46,785 nucleotides of DNA. Source: Pseudomonadales bacterium. GTDB taxonomy: Bacteria > Pseudomonadota > Gammaproteobacteria > Pseudomonadales > Azotimanducaceae. Made by a program: the position numbers and the translations under genes. The stretch is taken from the NCBI GenBank assembly GCA_022825925.1, contig JAJDVW010000149.1:1-46785 (forward strand), read 5' to 3'. Below, piece after piece: positions 28,983 through 36,878 of the stretch. Below the pieces are notes generated by a model. The model made no database searches. It was not told where the DNA came from and worked only from the letters and a program-made list of their open reading frames with translations. How positions within the stretch are numbered: position 1 is the first letter of the stretch; the number at the start of each line of letters is the position of its first letter.

Positions 28983-30942
28983 GCGGTACGTGCTCGCTCT
29001 GCCGGCGCGGTCCGCGCTGCTTGCCGCACTCGTAGCCGCCGGGACCGGTCCTGCGGCGAGCGCGGAGGGGTGGCCGCACTACGGCGGCTCCCTCGGGGGT
29101 GATCGGCACGCCACACCCTCGTCGATCACGCCGGGAAACGTCGGCCGGCTCTCCCTCGCCTGGACCTACCGGACGGGCGACGCCACGGACGGCGAGGATT
29201 TCGACGGCAATCCCTCGAGGTTCCGGGCCACGCCCATCCTCGTCGGGGACCGGTTGATCGCGTCGACGGGTTTCAACCGCGTGTTCGCCCTGGACCCGGT
29301 GACGGGGCAGGAGATCTGGACGTACGACCCCGGCGTGGACTTCTCGGACAAGTACAGCGAGATGTTCACGTCGCGCGGCGTCGCCGCCTGGAGCGGCCCG
29401 GCGTCGGACCCGGAACGATGTCGCGAGCGGGTGTTCCTCGGCACGCTCGACGCCCGCCTCATTGCGCTGGACGCCGGCGCTGGCGTCCCGTGCACCGACT
29501 TCGGCAGGAACGGGCAGGTAGATCTCTCCACCGGGATCCGCGGTTACCGCAAGCGCGACTACTCCGTGACGTCGCCGCCCACCGTGGTCGGCGATCTCGT
29601 CATCGTGGGCTCGTCCATCGGCGACAATGGTGCCGCGCGTCTCGAGTCCGGCGTAGTCCGGGCGTACGACGTGCGCGACGGTGCCCTTGCCTGGTCCTGG
29701 GACCCGCTCCCGCGATCCGACGATCATCCCGGCGCGGACGGCTGGCCGCGCGCCCGGCGGAACCGCACCGGCGGGGCGAACGTGTGGAGCGTGATGTCGG
29801 CGGATCCCGCCAGGGACCTCGTGTTCCTGCCCACGACGTCCCCGTCGCCGGACTTCTACGGCGGCCGGCGGCCGGGCGACAACGCCTTCGCCAACTCCGT
29901 GGTCGCCTTGCGTGCGTCGACCGGGGAGTTCGCGTGGGGCTACCAGACCGTCCGCCACGACCTGTGGGACTACGACCTCGCCGCCCAGCCCCTGCTGTTC
30001 GAGCATGCGTCGTCGGACGGCACGAGGCGACCGGCGCTCGCGCAGGCCACGAAGACGGGGTTCGTCTTCGTCCTCGACCGCGAGACCGGCAAACCGCTCC
30101 ACCCGGTCGAGGACCGCGCCGTGCCGCGGAGCGACGTCCCGGGAGAGGAAGCGGCGCGCACCCAGCCCTTCCCGAAGCTCCGGCTGCACACCACGGATGC
30201 GCGCCCGCTGGCGTTCTGGGACTTCCACCCGGAGCAACGCGCCGCGTGTGAACGTCTCGCGGCGGAAATCCGGTACGAGGGGATCTTCACGCCGCCCGGC
30301 CTCGCAGGAACGCTGGTCTACCCCGGCAACCCCGGCGGCACCAACTGGGGCTCGATGGCCTACGACAGCGGATCGCGCATCGCGTACCTGACCGTCAGCC
30401 GGTGGCCCACCGTCGTGAAGCTCGTGCCCCGCCGCCAGTTCCGCGCGGCGGAGCGCCAGGGCACGCTGAACGGAGCGGACGCGCAGTTCACCGAACAGGA
30501 CGGCACGCCCTACGGCATGGCGCGCACCGATCTCGTCCACGAGTACCTGCCGTGTCTCGAAGGCCCGTGGTCGACCCTGGCCGCGGTCGACCTGGACGCG
30601 GGCGAGGTGCTGTGGGAGCAACCGGTGGGGACGACGCCCTGGGTGGACGTGGGGACCGAGGCGGCGGGCTGGGGTTACCTCAACAAGGGTGGACCGATGG
30701 TCACCCAGGGCGGCGTCGTGTTCCTGGCCACGACCTACGACAGCACGCTGCGGGCCTTCGATGGCACCGACGGCAGCGAGGTGTGGACGCGCGCTCTGCC
30801 GGCCGACGCACACTCGACGCCGATGGGGTACCGGCTCGGCGGCGCGGACTACGTCGTCCTCACGGCCGGCGGAGACCTCTCCGCTGGGGAGGGGCGCGGC
30901 GACTTCGTGATGGCGTTCCGGCTGGACGCCGGTCCGGAGTGA
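28954..30942 (+). CDS. PQQ-dependent dehydrogenase, periplasmic
   Basis: Eight-bladed propeller quinoprotein of the glucose/quinate dehydrogenase group, but without the five membrane helices of membrane GDH. It instead has a signal peptide (Arg-rich start, then LALPARSALLAALVAAG). Conserved pieces: ITPGNVGRLSLAWTYRTGD, FRATPILVGDRLIAS, GFNRVFALDPVTGQEIWTYD, GTLDARLIALDA, GYQTVRHDLWDYDLAAQP, TPPGLAGTLVYPGNPGGTNW and YDSTLRAFDGTDG. The sugar or alcohol oxidised cannot be told. The TTG start at 28954 overlaps the PhoX gene by 29 bp and gives a basic signal n-region; a GTG at 28990 is the alternative. Confidence 0.85.
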   Translation: MRQARSRRHRRYVLALPARSALLAALVAAGTGPAASAEGWPHYGGSLGGDRHATPSSITPGNVGRLSLAWTYRTGDATDGEDFDGNPSRFRATPILVGDRLIASTGFNRVFALDPVTGQEIWTYDPGVDFSDKYSEMFTSRGVAAWSGPASDPERCRERVFLGTLDARLIALDAGAGVPCTDFGRNGQVDLSTGIRGYRKRDYSVTSPPTVVGDLVIVGSSIGDNGAARLESGVVRAYDVRDGALAWSWDPLPRSDDHPGADGWPRARRNRTGGANVWSVMSADPARDLVFLPTTSPSPDFYGGRRPGDNAFANSVVALRASTGEFAWGYQTVRHDLWDYDLAAQPLLFEHASSDGTRRPALAQATKTGFVFVLDRETGKPLHPVEDRAVPRSDVPGEEAARTQPFPKLRLHTTDARPLAFWDFHPEQRAACERLAAEIRYEGIFTPPGLAGTLVYPGNPGGTNWGSMAYDSGSRIAYLTVSRWPTVVKLVPRRQFRAAERQGTLNGADAQFTEQDGTPYGMARTDLVHEYLPCLEGPWSTLAAVDLDAGEVLWEQPVGTTPWVDVGTEAAGWGYLNKGGPMVTQGGVVFLATTYDSTLRAFDGTDGSEVWTRALPADAHSTPMGYRLGGADYVVLTAGGDLSAGEGRGDFVMAFRLDAGPE

Positions 30943-31105
30943 CGCGCGGCCAGCGCTGACCGCGCCCGTCACCTCCGGGACAGTGATCTCCTGCCCGAGG
31001 ACCACCGCGATGACGTCGGCAGGATCCCGCTCGCCCTGGGCGAAGGCCCTATCGTATGTGATTCGGTAGGTGCGGCCGGCCGGCGACGCGATTTGCCGGC
31101 AGGTG

Positions 31106-31453
31106 TCACGCGGACACGAGGTCGTCTACCGTCACCCCCAGCGCGTCGGCCAGTTTGCGCAAGGTGTGGACGGAGCCGGTCTTGCGCCCCGCTTCGATGT
31201 CCGCGACCTGGACGCGATGGACGCCGGACGCGCGGGCCAGGGCGGACTGCGACAGCCCGCGGTGCTCGCGCCAGACGCGCACCGGCGGCTCCCGGTCGAT
31301 CAACCCGCCGGCGATGTCCCAGGGAACCAGTTCCTCAACGCCGGCATCGATCCTCGCCTGCACGGCGAGGCCTGCCTGGAGGTCCGCAAGGTCCTCTTCC
31401 ATTGCGCACAGGCGTTCGTATTCCGCCTTGGGGATCGTCACGGTGTCGGTCAC
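31106..31453 (-). CDS. XRE-family antitoxin
   Basis: A 115-residue DNA-binding antitoxin. The N-terminal half (VTDTVTIPKAEYERL, then acidic helices) should bind the toxin. The C-terminal helix-turn-helix reads RVWREHRGLSQSALARASGV, HRVQVADIEAGRKTGSVHTL. Start GTG 31451-31453, with GGAG 7 bp before it, lies 4 bp after the toxin stop, giving the toxin-first order of RelE/HigB-XRE modules. The operator is probably the inverted repeat at 31721-31737. Confidence 0.85.
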   Translation of the reverse strand: MTDTVTIPKAEYERLCAMEEDLADLQAGLAVQARIDAGVEELVPWDIAGGLIDREPPVRVWREHRGLSQSALARASGVHRVQVADIEAGRKTGSVHTLRKLADALGVTVDDLVSA

Positions 31454-31457
31454 GAGT

Positions 31458-31712
31458 TCACTCCGTACAGGCGCTGCCGCGGGTCGTGACGTGCAGGATC
31501 TCAAGGCGTTCTCCGCCGCGCATGATTACGCGCCAATCGCCGACACGAAGTCTGAGCAACCCGCCCGCACCTCGCAGGCGCCGAACATTGTTGGCCTGCG
31601 AGGCGGGGTCGTTGGCAAAAGCCGCGATCTTCTCGCGGATGCGCTGGGCGTGATTGCGGGGCATGCAGGTAAGGGCTCTCACGGCGCCGCGACCGAACGC
31701 GATGTCCTTCAC
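31458..31712 (-). CDS. RelE/ParE-superfamily toxin
   Basis: An 84-residue toxin, presumably an mRNA interferase of the RelE fold. It shows AVRALTCMPRNHAQRIREKI near residue 10, DPASQANNVRRLRG near 40, and the core strand LLRLRVGDWRVIMR near 55, all typical. Start GTG 31710-31712 is chosen because upstream codons in the frame have no toxin similarity. Cognate antitoxin follows after 4 bp. Confidence 0.85.
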   Translation of the reverse strand: MKDIAFGRGAVRALTCMPRNHAQRIREKIAAFANDPASQANNVRRLRGAGGLLRLRVGDWRVIMRGGERLEILHVTTRGSACTE

Positions 31713-31720
31713 AACCCGAC

Positions 31721-31737
31721 TGTAGCCGTCCGCTACA
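31721..31737. promoter_or_regulatory. Inverted repeat upstream of the toxin-antitoxin operon
   Basis: TGTAGC (31721-31726) and GCTACA (31732-31737) are perfect arms around CGTCC, ending 9 bp before the toxin start. The position and symmetry suit the autoregulatory operator of an XRE antitoxin. The next 268 bp to the sulfatase start (31738-32005) contain no recognisable gene. Confidence 0.5.
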
Positions 31738-32005
31738 CTGTTGCCGATCGCCGAGGGGTTCCCGTACATCGACGGCTGCGGTTCTCGGAAGAACACGCGG
31801 AGTCCCATCGCCCGTACCGCCCGTTCGGGTTCCGGAAGCACCCGCTGCTCTTCACGCTGCGCGGCGACGTGAGCGAGCACCTCCGATACTCCCTGCGGGA
31901 AACGCGCCACCGCCACGCTGGCGTGGCGCGGCCACCAGAACGGCGGGCGCACGGGCGCCGCGTCACGCGGTGGCTTGGCGCGCCGCCATCAACAGGAGAC
32001 CTCCC

Positions 32006-33520
32006 TTGCCAGACCCGCGTCCCAACGTTCTGTTCATCATGTCGGACGACCATGCCGCCCACGCCATGAGTTGCTACGGCAGCCGGATCAACCGCACTCC
32101 GAACCTCGACCGCCTCGCCGCGGAGGGCGCGCGCCTGGATCGGTGCTTCTGCACCAACAGCATCTGCGAACCGAGTCGCGCGGCGATCCTCACGGGCACC
32201 TACAACCACGTCAACGGCGTCACCACGATCGGTGCGCACCTGGACAACCGCCTCCCCAACGTGGCGAAGGAGCTCTCTGCCTGGGGTTACCAGACGGCGA
32301 TGTTCGGCAAGTGGCACCTGGGGGACGAAGCGCCGCACTGGCCGACGGGCTTCGAGGAGTGGCGGGTGCTGCAGGGCCAGGGGCCGTACTTCGACCCGGA
32401 GATGAACTGCAACGGCCGCATGGCGTCGTTCGAGGGCTACACGAGCGACATCATCACCGAACTCACCCTCGATTACCTCGCCGGACGCGACCGGGAACGG
32501 CCGTTCTTCGTGCAATGCCACCACAAGGCGCCGCACCGACCCTGGGACCCGGACGAGGCGCACCACGCGCTCTTCGAGGACGCGGACCTGCCGTTGCCCG
32601 AGACGTTCGACGACGACTACGCGAACCGCTCCTACGCCGCCGCGGAGGCGCAGATGCGGGTCGCCGAGCACATGACGTATCGGGACCTCAAGCTGGTCCC
32701 GCCGCCGGACGTCGAGGCCTGGCGGCCGATACCGCATCCCGAGGACGTCGCGGGCTTCACGCTGACGCCCCGGGAGACGGGTGCGCCGGTGTCCTTCGGG
32801 GACCGGGACGCGCTGGCCCGCTTCAAGTACCAGCGCTACATGAAGGACTACCTGCGCTGCGTCGCGTCGGTGGACGACAACGTAGGCCGGCTGCTGGACT
32901 TCCTGGAAGCCGACGGCGTCGCCGAGCACACCGTCGTCGTCTACACCTCCGACCAGGGCTTCTTCCTCGGCGACCACGGCTGGTACGACAAGCGCTTCAT
33001 GTACGAGGAGTCCCTGCGCATGCCGTTCGTGGTGCGCCACCCGGGGGAGATCGCCCCGGGCACCGTCGTCGACGAGATCGTGACGAACGTGGACTTCGCG
33101 CCCACTTTCTGCGACTGGGCCGGCCAACCCGCGCCGGGCTACATGCAGGGGCGTTCCTTCCGGCCGCTGCTGCGCGGCGCGCCGCCGGAGGATTGGCCGC
33201 GGTCGATGTACTACCGCTACTGGATGCATCTCACCCACCACTACGTGAGTGCGCACTACGGTGTGCGGACGAGGACGCACAAGCTGATCCACTACTACGG
33301 CGAGGCGCTCGGCCAGCCGAACACGCTCGACGAGTCGAAGCCGAGCGCCTGGGAGCTGTTCGACCTCGAAGCGGATCCGCGCGAGATGACGTCCGTCTAC
33401 GGAAGGCCCGAGTACGCGGTCGTGCAGGCGGCCTTGACCGAGGAACTGGCGCGGTTGCAGGCCCTGGTGGGGGACGAGCCCGTTCGGCCGGCGTCCGCCC
33501 GGGAATTTGCTGACGGCTGA
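32006..33520 (+). CDS. Sulfatase (type I, formylglycine-dependent)
   Basis: Alkaline-phosphatase-fold sulfatase, 504 residues. N-terminal metal motif RPNVLFIMSDDHAAHAMSCY; catalytic site ICEPSRAAILTG, where Cys54 of C-x-P-S-R should become formylglycine; AMFGKWHLGDEAPHWP; FFVQCHHKAPHRPW; and the C-terminal metal motif VVYTSDQGFFLGDHGWYDKR. No signal peptide is visible, so it may be cytoplasmic. The TTG at 32006 is chosen over the GTG at 31970 because AGGAG lies 7 bp before it. No maturase or transporter lies nearby; substrate unknown. Confidence 0.92.
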   Translation: MPDPRPNVLFIMSDDHAAHAMSCYGSRINRTPNLDRLAAEGARLDRCFCTNSICEPSRAAILTGTYNHVNGVTTIGAHLDNRLPNVAKELSAWGYQTAMFGKWHLGDEAPHWPTGFEEWRVLQGQGPYFDPEMNCNGRMASFEGYTSDIITELTLDYLAGRDRERPFFVQCHHKAPHRPWDPDEAHHALFEDADLPLPETFDDDYANRSYAAAEAQMRVAEHMTYRDLKLVPPPDVEAWRPIPHPEDVAGFTLTPRETGAPVSFGDRDALARFKYQRYMKDYLRCVASVDDNVGRLLDFLEADGVAEHTVVVYTSDQGFFLGDHGWYDKRFMYEESLRMPFVVRHPGEIAPGTVVDEIVTNVDFAPTFCDWAGQPAPGYMQGRSFRPLLRGAPPEDWPRSMYYRYWMHLTHHYVSAHYGVRTRTHKLIHYYGEALGQPNTLDESKPSAWELFDLEADPREMTSVYGRPEYAVVQAALTEELARLQALVGDEPVRPASAREFADG

Positions 33521-33564
33521 CACGTCCTCGTGACGCGACGGCCGGTTGCCGCCGGGGAGGACTC

Positions 33565-33930
33565 TCAGCCGAGTAGCCCGGTGGCGTCCCCCAGGTTCGC
33601 GGGGAAGTTCGGGTGCATCCGATAGTAGAGCTTGCGGCCGCGTCTGGTAGCGCGGGTCAGCACCTCCATTTGTGCGAGCGCGTCAAGGTCCTTCCTGGCC
33701 GTGTGGTAGCTGACGCTGTTGGACCGCCGATGCCCTTCGATGGTGTACGTCGTCTCCGGGTACTTCGCCATGTGCGCCAGCAGGGCCTGCTGGCGATGGT
33801 TCAGGTAGCCGCCCAGGCCGCTGTCCCCCAGCATGCGCTCGAGCCGCCTCCGCTCCAGGATCTTGCGGCCCAGGTAGTCGTGCAGGGCGTCGATGCACTG
33901 CCTGATGAAGGCAGTCTCATCGTCGATCAA
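33565..33930 (-). pseudogene. C-terminal remnant of a second Fic protein (winged helix)
   Basis: About 121 residues starting at a TTG. It matches the last part of the Fic remnant at 170-748: DDETAFIRQCIDALHDYLGR aligns with DDNDATYFLDYHLRVVLGAI, and NHRQQALLAHMAKYPETTYT with NYRQRALLAHLQRHPDGSYT. The whole Fic catalytic domain, HPFxxGNGR included, is missing. The frame opens 3 bp from the inverted repeat at 33934-33963. It could be dead or could encode a free DNA-binding protein. Confidence 0.72.
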
Positions 33931-33933
33931 CGT

Positions 33934-33963
33934 ATTGGATAATTTGCGGCCGAATTGTCCAAT
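33934..33963. repeat. Imperfect 12-bp inverted repeat beside the second Fic remnant
   Basis: ATTGGATAATTT (33934-33945) and GAATTGTCCAAT (33952-33963) pair at 10 of 12 positions around GCGGCC. The core TAATTTG-CGGC-CGAATT nearly equals that of the repeat at 141-165 (TAATTTG-AAA-CGAATT). Both touch the first surviving codon of a truncated Fic gene. Confidence 0.7.
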
Positions 33964-33994
33964 GGGTGATCAGAAGGGGTCAAGGGGGCGAATC

Positions 33995-34019
33995 TGGACA
34001 ATGTGCGTCGACCTGTCCA
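33995..34019. repeat. Second inverted repeat with TGGACA/TGTCCA arms
   Basis: TGGACA (33995-34000) and TGTCCA (34014-34019) are perfect arms with a 13-base spacer. The half-site TGGACAAT repeats the outer arms of the repeat at 33934-33963, so four related half-sites lie within 90 bp. This looks like a multi-site operator region. Confidence 0.55.
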
Positions 34020-34067
34020 ATTCCCGCAACAAATACCCGCAACATAGCCGCGAGAACGCGGATTCGG

Positions 34068-34115
34068 GCACCGCATTCGAGCACCGCATTGTAAGCACCG
34101 CTCCGATTCGCTTAC
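34068..34115. promoter_or_regulatory. GCACCGC direct repeats and GTAAGC/GCTTAC inverted repeat before the GST gene
   Basis: GCACCGC occurs at 34068, 34081 and 34095, a spacing of 13 and 14 bp; the first two extend to GCACCGCATT. GTAAGC (34091-34096) and GCTTAC (34110-34115) form a perfect 6-bp inverted repeat overlapping the last copy. It lies 44 bp before the start of the glutathione S-transferase gene and may control it. Confidence 0.4.
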
Positions 34116-34158
34116 GCTGCCGAGATCGGGCCGTGCCGCGGAGATGGAGGAGAGAACC

Positions 34159-34890
34159 ATGAGTCTGGAGGTCCACACCGGCGCGACGCCGAACGGCTGG
34201 AAAGTCACCGTCATGATCGAGGAGCTGATCGAGGCGGGTGTGGACCTGCCGGAGGTCAACTACCACACCGTCAGTCTGCGTGGCGACCAGTTCACCGACG
34301 CGTACATGGCGATCAACCCCAACCAGAAGCTCCCGACCCTCGTGCACGACGGCCGGCCGATCATCGAGAGCTGCGCCATCCTGCATTACCTCGGCGAGAT
34401 GTTCCCCACGAGCCTGTTTCCGACGGACGAACGGCGCTGGGACGTGATCCCCTGGCTCTACTGGCAGGCCGCCAACATCGGCCCGGTGTTCGGCAACAAG
34501 CTCTCCTACACGCGTTACATCAACGACGCGACCGACGAGCAGAAGGCGCATCCCCTGGAACGCTTCGGCAAGGAAGCGCTCCGCCTGGTCGCGGTGATGG
34601 ACCACCAGTTGGCGAAGCATCCGTATCTGGCGAGCGACGAGTTCACGGTGGCCGACATCGCCACCTGGTGCTGGGTCCGCTCCTACAAGTGGTCCAAGGT
34701 GGACATCACCACCAAGCCCCGGGTCCTGGACTGGGTGCACCGCGTGCGCGCCCGCCCTGGCGTGGAGCGCGGCATCGCCTTCGGCGTGCCGAAGGACGAG
34801 ATCGACAAGTTCAGCAAGGAGCGCCGCGAACAGTACAAGCGCGGCGGCGGCAGCATCGCGTCGAACACGGCGCTGAAGTCGGACCTGTAA
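34159..34890 (+). CDS. Glutathione S-transferase family protein
   Basis: A 243-residue GST. The thioredoxin-like N-domain has TGATPNGWKVTVMIEELIEAG, the TPNG-type opening seen in YghU/Ure2-like GSTs, INPNQKLPTLVHDG with its cis-Pro, and IIESCAILHYLGEMFP with the Glu-Ser glutathione contact. The helical C-domain has DEFTVADIATWCWV. Start ATG 34159 sits 7 bp after GGAGGAG. The next gene follows after 22 bp, so an operon with the dioxygenase is likely. Confidence 0.92.
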   Translation: MSLEVHTGATPNGWKVTVMIEELIEAGVDLPEVNYHTVSLRGDQFTDAYMAINPNQKLPTLVHDGRPIIESCAILHYLGEMFPTSLFPTDERRWDVIPWLYWQAANIGPVFGNKLSYTRYINDATDEQKAHPLERFGKEALRLVAVMDHQLAKHPYLASDEFTVADIATWCWVRSYKWSKVDITTKPRVLDWVHRVRARPGVERGIAFGVPKDEIDKFSKERREQYKRGGGSIASNTALKSDL

Positions 34891-34912
34891 CCCGCCGCCC
34901 GGGGAACTCGAC

Positions 34913-35692
34913 GTGAACCGGCGCGGCTTCCTGTGGGCGGGCGGCGGCGTGCTCGGGGCGGGGGCCCTCGCGTGGTGGCAGCGCAATACCATCGCCCGTG
35001 CCGCGCTGTCCCGCCGCGTGAACGCCGATGTGCGGCTGTCGGCGGCGCCCTCGCCGGGCCTCTCGCTGGCGAACGGCACCTGCGTGCTCACCGCCGAACA
35101 GGATGAAGGGCCCTTCTTCGTGCGGGCGCCAGTGCGCCGCGACATCCGCGAAGACCGCGCCGGCCTGCCGCTGACCTTGCGGATGCAGCTCGTGAAGGCG
35201 GACGCCTGCCGGCCGGTCGGGCGCGCCGTGGTGGAGGTCTGGCACTGCGACGCGGCGGGCGGTTACAGCGGCTACCGGGCGGACCTCGCGCGCAAGCCCG
35301 TCGACACGCTGCTGTACTTGCGCGGACTGGACACCCACCTGGAGCCCACGCAACCGGGAACCTTCCTCCGCGGAGCGCAGGCGACGGCTGCGGACGGCAC
35401 GGTCGAGTTCCGGACGATCTTCCCGGGCTGGTACGAGCCTCGCGTCCCCCATGTCCACGTGAAGGTGTTCGTCGACGGCACGAGCTACCTCACGACCCAG
35501 CTCTACTTCCCGGACGACCTCGCCCGGGACATTCATGCCAGCCATCCGGACTACGCGCCGCACGGGGCGCCGCCCTATGGACTCCGCAACGACCTGATCC
35601 TCGGCCGGCGTCCGGAGGCGGAAGGCCTGCTCCTGCGCCCGGAGAGGACACGGGGCGGGTTGGTCGCGAGTTGCCGGCTCGGTATCGCCTGA
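34913..35692 (+). CDS. Intradiol ring-cleavage dioxygenase-like protein, Tat-exported
   Basis: A 259-residue protein related to protocatechuate 3,4-dioxygenase. It starts MNRRGFLWAGGGVLGAGALA, a twin-arginine signal. The Fe(III) ligands are visible: a Tyr in EVWHCDAAGGYSGY near residue 115, and Tyr, His, His in PGWYEPRVPHVHVKVF near 175. Short N-terminal motif AEQDEGPFFV is typical. Exported members are widespread and of uncertain substrate. Start GTG 34913. Convergent with the cox operon. Confidence 0.85.
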   Translation: MNRRGFLWAGGGVLGAGALAWWQRNTIARAALSRRVNADVRLSAAPSPGLSLANGTCVLTAEQDEGPFFVRAPVRRDIREDRAGLPLTLRMQLVKADACRPVGRAVVEVWHCDAAGGYSGYRADLARKPVDTLLYLRGLDTHLEPTQPGTFLRGAQATAADGTVEFRTIFPGWYEPRVPHVHVKVFVDGTSYLTTQLYFPDDLARDIHASHPDYAPHGAPPYGLRNDLILGRRPEAEGLLLRPERTRGGLVASCRLGIA

Positions 35693-35733
35693 CGGGCCCC
35701 GGGATGCGCCTCGGGGCCACCCGGCGGCGTCAG

Positions 35734-36084
35734 TCAGTGTGAAGGCGGCGGCAGCGGCACCGGCGCCGGGTCCGCTCCGAAGTGCACCACGCGCGTGAGC
35801 CACGTGTAGTCCGACTCCATCGCCATCAGGCCCACCAGCACGAGGAGGGCGCCCGGCGGCACCAGGATCGCCGTGATCAGCGCCACCCGTTCCCACCGCA
35901 TGTGCATGAAGATCGCGACGATGAAGCCGGCCTTCAGCATCATGAAGATGATGATCAGCGTCCAGCGCGTGTACCCCTGGAACGCCATGTAGTCGACCAT
36001 GTAGGAGGCCGCGCTGAAGACGAAGAGCAACGCCCAGATCCAGAAGTAGACCGAGATGGGGTGTTGTTGACCGGTGTCCGCCAT
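35734..36084 (-). CDS. Cytochrome c oxidase subunit IV-like membrane protein
   Basis: A 116-residue protein with three predicted membrane helices (YFWIWALLFVFSAASYMV, then WTLIIIFMMLKAGFIVAIFM, then ALITAILVPPGALLVLVGLM) and a Pro-rich tail. It matches the prokaryotic subunit IV (CtaF/CyoD-like) family found at the end of caa3 operons. Last gene of the cox set, 51 bp after subunit III. Confidence 0.88.
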   Translation of the reverse strand: MADTGQQHPISVYFWIWALLFVFSAASYMVDYMAFQGYTRWTLIIIFMMLKAGFIVAIFMHMRWERVALITAILVPPGALLVLVGLMAMESDYTWLTRVVHFGADPAPVPLPPPSH

Positions 36085-36135
36085 GACTGTCCTTACCCGA
36101 GAAAGCGTCGTGAGATTCCCCTGCTCTGGAGGGGG

Positions 36136-36801
36136 TTACCAGAGGTAGAAGAACGCGAAGATGAAGACCCACACAAGGTCGACGAAGTGCCAGTACAGGC
36201 CCGTGATCTCGATGATGTCGTAGCCCTTCTCCTCGTACTTGCCACGCCAAACACGGTACGCGACGATCCCGAGGTAGGCCACGCCTGCGGAAACGTGCAG
36301 CCCGTGGAAGCCCGTGATCATGAAAAAGGCGGAACCGAACTGGGCGGCGCCCATGGGGTTTTCCCACGGCCGCACGCCCTCGTCGACGATAAGCTTCGTC
36401 CACTCGAAGGCCTGCATGCCGACGAAGCTCGCGCCGAGGACCGCCGTAACCACCATCAGCAGGGCCGCCGGGCCCCGTCTGCCACGATAGCCCATGTTCA
36501 CGGCCATCGCCATCGTGCCGCTCGACGTGATGAGGATGAACGTCATGATCGCGATCAGCAGCAGCGGGACCGGCACGCCGAACGCCTCGAGCGCGAACAC
36601 CTCGCTGGGGTTCGGCCAGGGCTCCGCCGTGGTCATCCGGACCGTCATGTACGCGGTCAGGAAGCACGTGAAGATGAACGTGTCCGACAGCAGGAAGATC
36701 CACATCATCGCCTTGCCCCAGGGAACGCCCCTGAAGACGGCGACATCGTCCGCCCAGTCGTTTACAAGCTGCAGATTGCGCAGTCCGGTCGCTTCGGCCA
36801 T
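36136..36801 (-). CDS. ctaE: Cytochrome c oxidase subunit III
   Basis: A 221-residue polytopic subunit with five to six helices. Segments GKAMMWIFLLSDTFIFTCF near 28, GTMAMAVNMGYRG near 95, FFMITGFHGLHVSAGVAYL near 160 and ITGLYWHFVDLVWVFIFAF at the end are typical. It lacks the two extra N-terminal helices of mitochondrial subunit III, as in many bacterial caa3 oxidases. Confidence 0.95.
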   Translation of the reverse strand: MAEATGLRNLQLVNDWADDVAVFRGVPWGKAMMWIFLLSDTFIFTCFLTAYMTVRMTTAEPWPNPSEVFALEAFGVPVPLLLIAIMTFILITSSGTMAMAVNMGYRGRRGPAALLMVVTAVLGASFVGMQAFEWTKLIVDEGVRPWENPMGAAQFGSAFFMITGFHGLHVSAGVAYLGIVAYRVWRGKYEEKGYDIIEITGLYWHFVDLVWVFIFAFFYLW

Positions 36802-36826
36802 CCGGTCCTTGGCTCCTCTCCAGTGC

Positions 36827-36848
36827 CGCCCCCGGCATCCCGGGGGCG
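36827..36848. promoter_or_regulatory. Strong hairpin between coxA and subunit III genes
   Basis: CGCCCCCGG and CCGGGGGCG are perfect 9-bp arms with a 4-base loop. It lies inside the operon, 26 bp before the subunit III start, with no T-run. It may attenuate transcription or protect the upstream mRNA segment, setting unequal subunit expression. Confidence 0.6.
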
Positions 36849-36878
36849 TGGTCGATAAACGTTACGGCGCCGTCCGGC

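Noticed and set aside
28933..31005. 690-codon minus-strand frame opposite the PQQ dehydrogenase
   Set aside because: The plus strand has clear quinoprotein motifs; the minus translation is low-complexity with no domain.
30943..31105. Small minus-strand frame after the antitoxin
   Set aside because: About 50 codons are open (TYRITYDRAFAQGERDPADV), but there is no start codon with a ribosome site and no similarity that I recognise.
31738..32005. Possible decayed gene before the sulfatase
   Set aside because: Frames are open in several directions but none gives a motif or a good start; not enough to call.
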